From Moraxellaceae bacterium (lineage in GTDB: Bacteria > Pseudomonadota > Gammaproteobacteria > Burkholderiales > Rhodocyclaceae), in the NCBI GenBank assembly GCA_031119205.1, contig JAVHYF010000001.1, forward strand, positions 1-64,000: a stretch of 64,000 nucleotides of DNA, in the 5' to 3' direction. This document shows, one piece after another, positions 45,960 through 53,993 of this stretch. The notes below the pieces were generated by a model that worked only from the letters and a program-made list of their open reading frames with translations, had not been told where the DNA came from and made no database searches. The position numbers were made by a program, and so were the translations under genes. The number at the start of each line of letters is the position of its first letter. Within the stretch, counting starts at the first letter, position 1.

Positions 45960-47000
45960 ATGACGAAGCAGAAGCGTAGCAAGGCAACACCCACCACCGA
46001 TGGCATGCCCATCGATCTTGCCCTGCAGGGCGGTGGCGCCCACGGCGCCTTCACCTGGGGCGTGCTGGACCGCCTGCTGGAAGAGCCCTGGCTGCGCATC
46101 GAAGGCATCTCCGGTACCTCCGCCGGCGCGATGAACGCCGCGGTGCTGGCCGATGGCCTCGCGCGCGGTGGCGTCGACACCGCGAAGGCGGCGCTGGAGG
46201 ATTTCTGGCGCCGCGTATCGGATGCCGCCTTGCTGAGCCCCTTCCGTCGCAGTCCGCTGGATGTGCTTCTGGGCCGCTGGACGCTGGACACCTCGCCGAT
46301 GTTCATCGCTTTCGATCTCGCCGCGCGCCTGTTCTCGCCCTACGACCTCAACCCCCAGGGCCGCAATCCACTCACCGAGGTGCTGGAGGCCAGCATCGAC
46401 TTCGACCGCCTGCACGAGGCACCGGTGCGGCTGTTCGTCACCGCCACCAATGTGCGCACCGGCAGCGGCCGCGTGTTCCGCAATGCCGACATCACGCCCG
46501 AGGTGCTGCTCGCATCCGCCTGCCTGCCGACGCTGTTCCAGGCCGTGGAGATCGACGGCGAGCCCTACTGGGACGGCGGCTTCGCCGGCAACCCGACGAT
46601 CACGCCACTGGTGCGCGAATGCGCGTCGGACGACATCGTGCTGGTGCAGATCAACCCGGTGGAGCGTGCCGGCACGCCGCGCACCGCGCAGGAGATCGCC
46701 AACCGGGTGAACGAGGTGTCCTTCAACGCCACGCTGCTGAAGGAACTGCGCATGATCGCCGTGCTGCGCGAAGTCGCGAACCCCGGCAACTGCGAGGGCG
46801 CGCTGTGGGCACGCACACGCATCCACCGCATCGCCACCGAGGCGATGACCCAACTCGGCTACTCGTCCAAGCTCAATGCCGAATGGGACTTCCTGTGCAT
46901 GCTGCGTGACGAGGGCCGGCGCAGTGCAGAGACCTTCCTGCAGGAGCAGGCACCGAATCTCGGCAAGCGCTGCAGCGTCGACCTCGACGCGGTGACCTAG
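45960..47000 (+). CDS. Patatin-like phospholipase family protein
   Basis: A 346-aa predicted serine acyl hydrolase. The oxyanion loop GGGAHG is at 24-29, the nucleophile elbow GTSAG at 52-56 (Ser54), and the catalytic Asp sits in 'YWDGGFAGNP' near residue 205, so the Ser-Asp dyad is intact. 'LFVTATNVRTGSGRVF' is typical of the RssA-like bacterial group. No signal peptide is present. It is preceded by GGAGCAGGG. Link to the flanking transporters is unclear. Confidence 0.93.
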   Translation: MTKQKRSKATPTTDGMPIDLALQGGGAHGAFTWGVLDRLLEEPWLRIEGISGTSAGAMNAAVLADGLARGGVDTAKAALEDFWRRVSDAALLSPFRRSPLDVLLGRWTLDTSPMFIAFDLAARLFSPYDLNPQGRNPLTEVLEASIDFDRLHEAPVRLFVTATNVRTGSGRVFRNADITPEVLLASACLPTLFQAVEIDGEPYWDGGFAGNPTITPLVRECASDDIVLVQINPVERAGTPRTAQEIANRVNEVSFNATLLKELRMIAVLREVANPGNCEGALWARTRIHRIATEAMTQLGYSSKLNAEWDFLCMLRDEGRRSAETFLQEQAPNLGKRCSVDLDAVT

Positions 47001-47026
47001 CAGCGGGAACATCCGGGCGCACGAGC

Positions 47027-48481
47027 ATGGGACTCCTTGGCATCCTCATCGCACTCGGCCTGCTCATCTGGCTGGCCTATCGCGGCTGGAGCGTGCTGCT
47101 GCTGGCACCACTGGCCGCAGTCATCGCCGCCGCCCTGTCCGGTCAGCCGCTGCTGGCGCACTGGACACTGACCTTCATGCAGGGCGCGGCAGGTTTCGTC
47201 GCGCAGTTCTTCCCGCTGTTCCTGCTCGGGGCGCTGTTCGGCAAGCTGATGGACGACAGCGGCTCGGTGCAGGCCATCGCGCGCACCATGACCGAGAAGC
47301 TCGGCACGCAACGCGCGATCCTCGCGGTGGTGCTGGCCGGCGCCCTGGTGACCTATGGCGGGGTCAGCCTGTTCGTCGCCTTCTTCGTGCTGGCGCCGAT
47401 GGCGCAGGCCCTGTTCCGCGCCGCCGACATTCCGGCACGCCTGATGCCGGCCGCCATCGCACTCGGCACCACCACCTTCACGATGTCCGCGCTGCCGGGC
47501 ACGCCCGCGATCCAGAACGCGATTCCGATGCCCTTCTTCGGCACCACGCCGTTCGCCGCGCCGGGCCTGGGCATCATCGCCGCAGCGGTGATGTTCGGCT
47601 TCGGCATGTGGTGGCTGCAGCGGCGCGCGGCCACGGCACGCCGCGGTGGTGAAGGCTACGGCGGGCTCATCGCACCGCCGCCCGAGAAAGTGGCGGAGGC
47701 ACTGCTGACGCGCGAGCACATCACCACCGCCAGCGAGTTCGACCCCGGCGAGATCGCACACGGCGAGCGCTGTGTACGCCCACCCTCCTTCAGCATCGCC
47801 GTGCTGCCGCTGGTGGTCGTGGTGGCGGTAAATCTGCTGATGAGTTTCGCCGTGCTGCCGCGCCTGGACACCACCTACCTCGCCACACCCGCGTGGGGCA
47901 ATACGAGTCTCGCCGCGGTGGGCGGCGTGTGGTCGGTGATCGTCGCCCTGCTGGCCGCCATCGTCGTGCTGGTGGTGCTGAACCGCAGCCGCCTCACTGC
48001 CCTGCGCGGCAGCATGGATGCCGGCGCCAACGCAGCCGTGCTGCCGGTGATGTCGGTGGCCAGCCTGGTGGGCTTCGGTGCCGTGGTCGCGGCGCTACCG
48101 GCCTTCGCCACCGTGCGCGAATGGGTGCTGGGCATCGAGGGCGGTCCGCTGGTCTCGCTGGCGGTCGCCACCAACATCCTCGCCGCGCTGACCGGTTCGG
48201 CGAGTGGTGGCCTGTCCATCGCACTGGATGCGCTGGGCAGCACCTACATGCAGATCGCGCACAGCAGCGGCATCGACCCCGGCCTGATGCACCGCGTGGC
48301 GGTGATCGGCGCCGGCACCCTGGACAGCCTGCCGCACAACGGCGCCGTGGTGACGCTGATGGCGGTGTGCGGCTGCACGCACAAGGACAGCTACTTCGAC
48401 ATCGTGATGGCCGCGGTGGTGAGCGCCATCCTCGCGCTGGCGACCGTCATCGTGCTCGGCACCTTGTTCGGATCGTTCTGA
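47027..48481 (+). CDS. GntP family permease
   Basis: A 484-aa inner-membrane protein with ~12 helices, of the GntP/CitMHS-related group that carries gluconate, hydroxybutyrate and other organic acids by proton symport. 'FFPLFLLGALFGKLMDDSGS', 'TYGGVSLFVAFFVLAPMAQ', 'ALTGSASGGLSIALDALGS' and 'GTLDSLPHNGAVVTLMAVCG' are family signatures. The gene lies 26 bp after the patatin gene. If the URC pathway ends in 3-hydroxypropionate, a hydroxy-acid carrier would fit, but the substrate cannot be read from the sequence. Its end faces the GlcG-like gene. Confidence 0.9.
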   Translation: MGLLGILIALGLLIWLAYRGWSVLLLAPLAAVIAAALSGQPLLAHWTLTFMQGAAGFVAQFFPLFLLGALFGKLMDDSGSVQAIARTMTEKLGTQRAILAVVLAGALVTYGGVSLFVAFFVLAPMAQALFRAADIPARLMPAAIALGTTTFTMSALPGTPAIQNAIPMPFFGTTPFAAPGLGIIAAAVMFGFGMWWLQRRAATARRGGEGYGGLIAPPPEKVAEALLTREHITTASEFDPGEIAHGERCVRPPSFSIAVLPLVVVVAVNLLMSFAVLPRLDTTYLATPAWGNTSLAAVGGVWSVIVALLAAIVVLVVLNRSRLTALRGSMDAGANAAVLPVMSVASLVGFGAVVAALPAFATVREWVLGIEGGPLVSLAVATNILAALTGSASGGLSIALDALGSTYMQIAHSSGIDPGLMHRVAVIGAGTLDSLPHNGAVVTLMAVCGCTHKDSYFDIVMAAVVSAILALATVIVLGTLFGSF

Positions 48482-48500
48482 TGGTGTGCGAGCTGTCCGC

Positions 48501-48932
48501 TCAGACGTAGTCGAACACCTGCGCGCCGGCAAAGGCTGCCAGCCCGGCATTGGCCACAATGCGGTCCTGCTCGCCGGTGCCCGAGCCCGCCGCGATGCCG
48601 CCGATGACCTGGCCGTCCACGATGATAGGCAGGCCACCCTTGAGGTGGGTCTTGCGCCCACGCGTGGCGAGCGCCAGCTTGGTGCCGAGCTCATGATCCA
48701 TCTCGCCCGTCGGCTTGCGGTCGGATGCCGCGGTGACCGCCTTGTTGAGCGTCGACTCCATGGACAACACCTTGGCGCCATCCATGCGCAGGTAGGCCAG
48801 CAGGTTGCAGCCGTCGTCCACCACGGCGATGCATTGCGGCGTGTTCATCTCCAGCGCTTTGGCGACTGCGGCGTTGAGCAACAGCAGGGCACCTTCGTGC
48901 GTCAGCTTGAGACGGGGGACAGTGATCGTCAT
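48501..48932 (-). CDS. GlcG/HbpS family protein
   Basis: A 143-aa protein of the GlcG/HbpS-like (DUF336) family, some members of which bind haem or corrinoid. 'LTHEGALLLLNAAVAKALEM' at the N-terminus, 'AVVDDGCNLLAYLRMDGA' and 'GGLPIIVDGQVIGGIAAGSG' are family signatures. No signal peptide is visible. It is the last gene of the minus-strand operon and overlaps the DUF1445 gene by ATGA. Its role in the operon is unknown. Confidence 0.9.
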   Translation of the reverse strand: MTITVPRLKLTHEGALLLLNAAVAKALEMNTPQCIAVVDDGCNLLAYLRMDGAKVLSMESTLNKAVTAASDRKPTGEMDHELGTKLALATRGRKTHLKGGLPIIVDGQVIGGIAAGSGTGEQDRIVANAGLAAFAGAQVFDYV

Positions 48933-49732
48933 GGCAATTCCTCGGTTTCGGCGAGTGACTGGTTGAGCAGGTCCGTGACCAGCATCCTGCCCGGCGCGTG
49001 AGTGATGAAGTCGATCTGCAGGGTCTGCAACGCGCAGACCGCAGTGAGGCCGCAGCCCCAGTACAACGCCTGCTCACCCGGCAACGGTAGCAGCACCTCG
49101 CCGAAGTCGGGTGCGTGCAGATCGGTGATGCCCAGCACGGCAGGGTCACCCTCGTGGATGGGGGCGCCATGCACGCGCGGATAGCGGGCGCTCACGCTGC
49201 GCACCGTCGCGACGTCCGCCAGCCGGAAGGGCCGCATGGATACCACCAGCGGCCCCTGCATGCGGCCGAAGCTGCGCGCGCGGACATTCGTGCGGAACAA
49301 CGGCCCCTGGATGCCGAGCTCGACGTGACGAAGCCGCACACCGGCTTCCCGCAGCGCGTCCTCCATCGAGAACCAGCAACCGATGGCCACGCCGACCAGG
49401 TCGTCCTGCCACAGGTCCCGCACATCGCGTCGCGCCTCGCTGAAGCGGCCGCCGCGGTACACGTGATAGCCCGGCAGGTCGCGCCGCAGGTCGATGTCCT
49501 CGCCGAGTCCGGGCAGGCTGACGTCGCCCGGCTGGCCGACCGCCAGCACCGGGCAGGCCGCGGCGTTGGCGGCGCAGAAGCCGAGGAAGTCGTGCGCGTG
49601 TCGCTGCGGCAGCAGCACCAGGTTGGCCTGCACGAAACCCTGCGCGCAGCCGGTGGTGAGCCCGTCGTGCACGCCGGCACGCACGGCCTGCCGGAAGCGT
49701 TGCGCAGCGCTCACCACGCCTTCATGCGTCAT
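48929..49732 (-). CDS. DUF1445 family putative hydro-lyase / D-glutamate cyclase-like protein
   Basis: A 267-aa protein of DUF1445. The family includes the catalytic part of mammalian D-glutamate cyclase, which interconverts D-glutamate and 5-oxo-D-proline; bacterial members are annotated as putative hydro-lyases. Signatures: 'GCAQGFVQANLVLLPQRHAH', 'DFLGFCAANAAACPVL', 'GCWFSMEDALREAGVR', 'GPLVVSMRPF' and 'YWGCGLTAVCALQ'. It overlaps both neighbours by ATGA. Sitting in an operon with a cyclic-amide hydrolase (dihydropyrimidinase), a lactam- or cyclic-imide-related reaction is plausible. Confidence 0.9.
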   Translation of the reverse strand: MTHEGVVSAAQRFRQAVRAGVHDGLTTGCAQGFVQANLVLLPQRHAHDFLGFCAANAAACPVLAVGQPGDVSLPGLGEDIDLRRDLPGYHVYRGGRFSEARRDVRDLWQDDLVGVAIGCWFSMEDALREAGVRLRHVELGIQGPLFRTNVRARSFGRMQGPLVVSMRPFRLADVATVRSVSARYPRVHGAPIHEGDPAVLGITDLHAPDFGEVLLPLPGEQALYWGCGLTAVCALQTLQIDFITHAPGRMLVTDLLNQSLAETEELP

Positions 49733-50517
49733 ACGCTGCGGATGATGCCGCCATCGCAGCGGACCATGCTGCCGGTGACGTAGCTCGCCCGCTCGCTGGC
49801 GATGAAGGCGGCCACCGCGGCGAACTCCTCCACCTTGCCGTAGCGTTGCAGCGGGATGATGCCGGTGGAACGCCGACGCGCCTCCTCGACGCTGATGCCT
49901 TCGCGTTCGGCCACCGCCTCGTCGGTGAGGCGCACGCGCTCGGTGTCGATGCGGCCGGGCACCAGCACGTTGACGGTCACGCCATCGGCCGCGACCTCGG
50001 TCGACAGCGTCTTCGACCAACCCAGCAAGGCGCCGCGCAGGCTGTTTGAAATACCTAGGACAGGAATGGGTTGCACCACGCCGGACGACACCACCGTCAG
50101 CACGCGCCCCCACTGACGCGCACGCATGCCCGGCAGCACCGCATCGGTCAGCGCGATGACCGACATGACCATCTGCTCGAAGCTGTCGCGCCAGGCCGTC
50201 GTGCCGCGCCCGCTGGCGCCGCCGTACTCCGGGCCGCCGGTGTTGTTCACCAGGATGTCGATGGGGCCGAAAGCCTGCGTGAGGTGCTCGACGAAAGCGG
50301 CCAGTCCGTCCGGCTCGCCGAGGTCCAGCGCGAAGCCGGCCGCCTTGCCGGGTCCGAGGGCGGACAGCTCCGCGCTGGCCGCCTCCAGGCGCTGCGCATC
50401 GCGCGCAGCAATCGCCACGTGCACGCCTTCCTGCACGAGTGCCCGGGCGATGCCGAGGCCGATGCCGCGGTTGCCGCCGAGCACCAGTGCCCGCTTGCCG
50501 CTGATACCTAGATCCAT
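49729..50517 (-). CDS. Divergent short-chain dehydrogenase/reductase family protein
   Basis: A 262-aa Rossmann-fold protein. The cofactor motif GGNRGIGLG (14-22) and 'ILVNNTGGPE' (88-97) are present. The catalytic region reads SSGVVQPIPVLGISNSLRGA: Ser144/145 is there, but the Tyr and Lys of the usual Y-x3-K are replaced (Ser157 and Arg161 by position). A related subgroup of SDRs with the same loss exists, so the fold is sound but classical hydride-transfer chemistry is doubtful. The gene overlaps both the dihydropyrimidinase and DUF1445 genes. Confidence 0.9.
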   Translation of the reverse strand: MDLGISGKRALVLGGNRGIGLGIARALVQEGVHVAIAARDAQRLEAASAELSALGPGKAAGFALDLGEPDGLAAFVEHLTQAFGPIDILVNNTGGPEYGGASGRGTTAWRDSFEQMVMSVIALTDAVLPGMRARQWGRVLTVVSSGVVQPIPVLGISNSLRGALLGWSKTLSTEVAADGVTVNVLVPGRIDTERVRLTDEAVAEREGISVEEARRRSTGIIPLQRYGKVEEFAAVAAFIASERASYVTGSMVRCDGGIIRSV

Positions 50518-51968
50518 GCTGCCTCCGCTGACCTGTCCTGGATGTCGCGCGCGCTACTGCGGCGTGCGATGAATTCGCCGTAGCCCGGCCGGCCCAGCAG
50601 CTCGCCGTCCTGGCACACCAGCTCGCCACGTACCATCACCGTGACCGGCCAGCCCTGCAGGGTGCGCCCCTCGTAGGGCGTGAAGTCCACGTTGTGGTGG
50701 AGCATCTCGTTGCGGATCGTGACCTGCCGTTGCGGGTCCCAGATGGCGATGTCGGCATCCGCCCCCACCGCGATGGTGCCCTTGCGCGGATACATGCCGT
50801 ACAGCTTGGCCGAATTCGCCGAGTTGAGCGCGACGAAACGGCACAGGTCGATGCGACCGGCCATGAAGCCCTCGGAAAACAGCAGTGGCGCGCGCGTCTC
50901 CAGACCGGGAATGCCGTTGGCAACTTTCCGGAAGGGCGCGTCGGGTCCGTGCCGCAGCTTGCCGTTCTCGTCGAAGCGGTAGGGCGCGTGGTCCGAGGAG
51001 AAGATATCGAAGAGCCCATCCTCGATGCCGCGCCACACCACCTCCTGGTTGCCCTTGTCGCGCGGCGGCGGGCTGCACACGCACTTGGCACCGTGGAAGC
51101 CCGGCTGGTCGAGATCCTCCTCCGACAGGAACAGGTACTGCGGGCAGGTCTCGGCGAAGATCGGCACGCCACGCTCGCGACCGCGGCGGATCTCGGTAAT
51201 CGCTTCGCCACCCGACACGTGCACGATCAGCAGGCGCGCACTCACCACTTCGGACAGCGCAATCGCGCGATGAGTGGCCTCGCGTTCCACCGCCTGCGGG
51301 CGGGAGGTCGCGTGGTAACGCGGCGCCGTCTTGCCGGCAGCCTCCAGCTTCTCGGTCAGCCAGCTTATGCACTCGAAGTTCTCGGCATGGATCATCGCCA
51401 GCGCGCCGTGCTCGCGGGTCACGTCCAGCACGTCGAGGATCTGGCGGTCGGAGATCCGCATCGCCTCGTAGGTCATGTACACCTTGACCGAGGTGTAGCC
51501 GCTGGTGATGAGCTGCGGCAGTTCTTCGCGCAGCACCTTCTCGCTCGGGTCGGACACGATGAGATGGAAGGCGTAGTCGCAGTAGGCCTTGCCCGCCGCG
51601 CGCCGGTGATAGTCCTCGACCGCCGCCACCACCGACTGGCCGCGATGCTGGACCGCGAAGGGCACGATGGTGGTAGTGCCGCCGAAGATCGCCGAGCGCG
51701 AACCGGACAGGAAGTCGTCCGCCATCACCGAGCCCGCCGCGGCGAGGCCCTCGGCCTTGGGCTGGTCGAGATGGCAGTGCGCGTCGATGCCGCCGGGCAG
51801 CACGTACATGCCGCTGGCGTCGATCTCGCGCGCGCCGCCGCCCAGCCCTTCGCCCAGTGCGACGATGCGGCCGCCGCGAATGCCTACGTCGCTGCGGAAC
51901 ACGTCGGCGGCGGTAGCCACTGTGCCATTGCGGATGACGGTGTCGAAAAGAGGGGTGCCCGTGCTCAT
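50508..51968 (-). CDS. Dihydropyrimidinase / hydantoinase
   Basis: A 486-aa cyclic amidohydrolase that opens dihydrouracil, dihydrothymine or hydantoin rings. The binuclear metal site is complete: H64 and H66 in 'DAHCHLDQP', carboxylated K162 in 'SVKVYMTY', H194 in 'MIHAEN', H250 in 'IVHVSGG' and D326 in 'SSDHAPY'. Substrate-loop 'HNVDFTPYEG' is also typical. It sits after a binding protein and permease and before SDR and DUF1445 genes. No dihydropyrimidine dehydrogenase or beta-ureidopropionase gene is present in the window, so the in vivo ring substrate is uncertain. Confidence 0.94.
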   Translation of the reverse strand: MSTGTPLFDTVIRNGTVATAADVFRSDVGIRGGRIVALGEGLGGGAREIDASGMYVLPGGIDAHCHLDQPKAEGLAAAGSVMADDFLSGSRSAIFGGTTTIVPFAVQHRGQSVVAAVEDYHRRAAGKAYCDYAFHLIVSDPSEKVLREELPQLITSGYTSVKVYMTYEAMRISDRQILDVLDVTREHGALAMIHAENFECISWLTEKLEAAGKTAPRYHATSRPQAVEREATHRAIALSEVVSARLLIVHVSGGEAITEIRRGRERGVPIFAETCPQYLFLSEEDLDQPGFHGAKCVCSPPPRDKGNQEVVWRGIEDGLFDIFSSDHAPYRFDENGKLRHGPDAPFRKVANGIPGLETRAPLLFSEGFMAGRIDLCRFVALNSANSAKLYGMYPRKGTIAVGADADIAIWDPQRQVTIRNEMLHHNVDFTPYEGRTLQGWPVTVMVRGELVCQDGELLGRPGYGEFIARRSSARDIQDRSAEAAWI

Positions 51969-52801
51969 GACATCATCCCTCCGTCGCGCTGCGCCCAGCG
52001 GGTCATGCGGTTCTCGATGAAGGCGAATATGGCGTACATCATGATGCCCATCAGCGAGATGATGGTCAGGCCCGCGAACACCAGTGCGGTATCGAAGTTG
52101 GCGGTAGCCGCCATCATCAGGTAGCCGATGCCGTTACGCCCCGCCACCGTCTCCGCGATGATCGCGCCGACGAAAGCGAGCGTGACCGACACCTTCAGCG
52201 ACGCGAAGAAGTAGGGCAGCGTGCGCGGCAGGCCAACCTTGCGCAGGATGTCGCTGCGCGATGCGCCCAGTGCGCGCAGCACGTCCAGCAGCTCTGGCTC
52301 CACGTTGGCGAGGCCGGCAGATACGTTCACCGCGATCGGGAAGAAGGACACGAGGAAGGCCGTGAGGATCGCCGGCACCGTACCCGCACCGAACCAGATG
52401 ACGAACAGCGGCACCACCGCCACTTTCGGAATGCTGTTGAAGCCGATCAGCACCGGGTACATGCCGCGGTAGATGAAACGCGACGAGCCGATCGCCACGC
52501 CCAGCGCGCCGCCCAGCACCACCGCGATGGCAAAGCCGCACAGCGTGGCCAGCAGCGTGTACGCCGCGTTCTCCAGGATCGGCAGCCCCCACTTCTGGAT
52601 GGATTCCGCCACCGCCACCGGGCTGGGCAGCACGAAGGCCGGGAGATCGAGTGCAAGGCAGGCGATCTGCCACAGGACGATCATGCTGCCGATGAACAGC
52701 CACGGCAGCAGGGCCTCCTGCTGCCGCGTGCTCAGCCCCTTTTTTTCTCCGCCCGCGGTACCGGTTGCCGCGGGCAGCTGTGTCTCGCTGGTGCTTGCCA
52801 T
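51965..52801 (-). CDS. ABC transporter permease, NitT/TauT type
   Basis: A 278-aa inner-membrane protein with six helices of the SsuC/TauC family. The cytoplasmic loop that contacts the ATPase is recognisable as 'DVLRALGASRSDILRKVGLP', and 'FNSIPKVAVVPLFVIWFGAG' is conserved. It overlaps the dihydropyrimidinase gene by ATGA and follows the binding-protein gene directly. An ATP-binding subunit is not encoded next to it, so it must borrow one or the gene lies elsewhere. Import of a pyrimidine-like or hydantoin-like compound is inferred from the operon. Confidence 0.93.
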   Translation of the reverse strand: MASTSETQLPAATGTAGGEKKGLSTRQQEALLPWLFIGSMIVLWQIACLALDLPAFVLPSPVAVAESIQKWGLPILENAAYTLLATLCGFAIAVVLGGALGVAIGSSRFIYRGMYPVLIGFNSIPKVAVVPLFVIWFGAGTVPAILTAFLVSFFPIAVNVSAGLANVEPELLDVLRALGASRSDILRKVGLPRTLPYFFASLKVSVTLAFVGAIIAETVAGRNGIGYLMMAATANFDTALVFAGLTIISLMGIMMYAIFAFIENRMTRWAQRDGGMMS

Positions 52802-52802
52802 G

Positions 52803-53852
52803 TCAAGGCAACTTGCGGATGTCGGCCGGTGGCAGGAAGGCGCTGTTGAACACGTCCTCCAGCTTCGGCTTCGCAGGCAGGGCGAAGGCCTTTGTCAGCG
52901 TGTCGATGGCCTTGTTCATGCGGTCTGCACGCACGCCGCCCATGCCGTCGGCGCGCGACTCGCCGGTGACGATCTGGTTCTTGATCAGCCACTCCAGCTT
53001 GGCCAGTTCCAGCTTCTCGTCGACCAGGGCCGACTTGCCCTTCAGCGCGGCGATGGCAGCGCCCGGATTGGCAATCGCATCGCGCCATCCCTTTGCGGTG
53101 GCTGCCACGAAACCCTTCACCGTGGCCGGGTTGCTATCGAGCATCTTCTTCGACACGACGATGCCGTTGCCGTAGATGTCCAGGCCGATGTCGGCGTAGT
53201 AGAGGAACTTGATGTCTTCCGGCTTGATGCCCTGGCGCACGAAGCTGAAGTACATGGTGGAGTCGAAACCCAGCACGGCGTCGACGTCGCCCTTCAGCAG
53301 CATGACCTCGCGCAGGCGCAGGTCACCGTACTCCCACTTCACGGTTTCCGGCTTCACGCCTGCCAGCTCCGCGTAGGCAGGAAAGAGCTTGAAGGCACCA
53401 TCGGTCAGCGCGCCGCCCAGCTTGCGGCCGTTGAGGTCAGTGGGCTTGTTGATGCCCGCCTTGGCGAAGCTGGCGACGGACAGCGGCGAGCGGTAGTACA
53501 GCATGTACACCGCTTTGCCCGCGGCGCTCGGGTTCTTGGCGTTGAACTCCATCAGCACGTTGACGTCACCGAAGCCGAAGTCGTAGGCACCACTGCCGAT
53601 ACGCGTGGCGACCTCACCCGAACCACCCGAGGGGTCGAATTGCACATCCAGTCCCTCGGCCGCGTAATAACCCTTCTGCTGCGCCAGGAAGAACGCTGCA
53701 TTGGAGCCATCGAAGGGCGCGTTCAAGGTGACCTTCACCAGTGTCGCCGCCGTGCTCGTTCCGAGAGCCAGCACGCTTCCTGCTACCACGGCAATGAGAC
53801 GCCCGATCCAGCCCCTGCTCCATCCCCTGGCCCATCCATTTACTGCATTCAT
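52803..53852 (-). CDS. ABC transporter substrate-binding protein, NMT1/THI5-like
   Basis: A 349-aa periplasmic protein: signal peptide with core 'LIAVVAGSVLALGTSTA', then a SsuA/NMT1-like bilobed fold ('KVTLNAPFDGSNAAFFLAQQ', 'GYYAAEGLDVQFDPSGG' and 'IGSGAYDFGFGDVNVLMEFN'). NMT1/THI5-like proteins bind pyrimidine-type ligands (thiamine precursors) among others, which would suit a pyrimidine-related operon. It is the first gene of the minus-strand operon and diverges from the FCD regulator gene, with candidate operators in the 141-bp gap. Confidence 0.93.
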   Translation of the reverse strand: MNAVNGWARGWSRGWIGRLIAVVAGSVLALGTSTAATLVKVTLNAPFDGSNAAFFLAQQKGYYAAEGLDVQFDPSGGSGEVATRIGSGAYDFGFGDVNVLMEFNAKNPSAAGKAVYMLYYRSPLSVASFAKAGINKPTDLNGRKLGGALTDGAFKLFPAYAELAGVKPETVKWEYGDLRLREVMLLKGDVDAVLGFDSTMYFSFVRQGIKPEDIKFLYYADIGLDIYGNGIVVSKKMLDSNPATVKGFVAATAKGWRDAIANPGAAIAALKGKSALVDEKLELAKLEWLIKNQIVTGESRADGMGGVRADRMNKAIDTLTKAFALPAKPKLEDVFNSAFLPPADIRKLP

Positions 53853-53915
53853 GCCAATCTCCCTGCGGTGTAAGTGACCGATCCTTCATAGCAACCGGCA
53901 TGCCACGCCAGCGTG

Positions 53916-53954
53916 AATATTGCGCAGAACAGATAAAGTGATTTGTGCGATATT
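53916..53954. promoter_or_regulatory. Inverted-repeat operator candidate between divergent genes
   Basis: AATATTGCGCA (53916-53926) and TGTGCGATATT (53944-53954) form an imperfect inverted repeat (9 of 11 match). Both contain a TTGYGC core also present in the palindrome at 53964. The position between the divergent regulator and transport operon fits control of both. Confidence 0.5.
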
Positions 53955-53963
53955 CGTCGTTGA

Positions 53964-53977
53964 AATTGCGCGCAATT
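53964..53977. promoter_or_regulatory. Perfect 14-bp palindrome before the FCD regulator gene
   Basis: AATTGCGCGCAATT lies 16 bp upstream of the regulator start codon, next to its AGAGGA ribosome site. FCD-type GntR proteins bind short palindromes of this size, so autoregulation is likely. A near copy, TTGCGCACAATT, occurs at the 3' end of the same gene (around 54670). Confidence 0.55.
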
Positions 53978-53993
53978 CCAGAGGACTCCAGCC

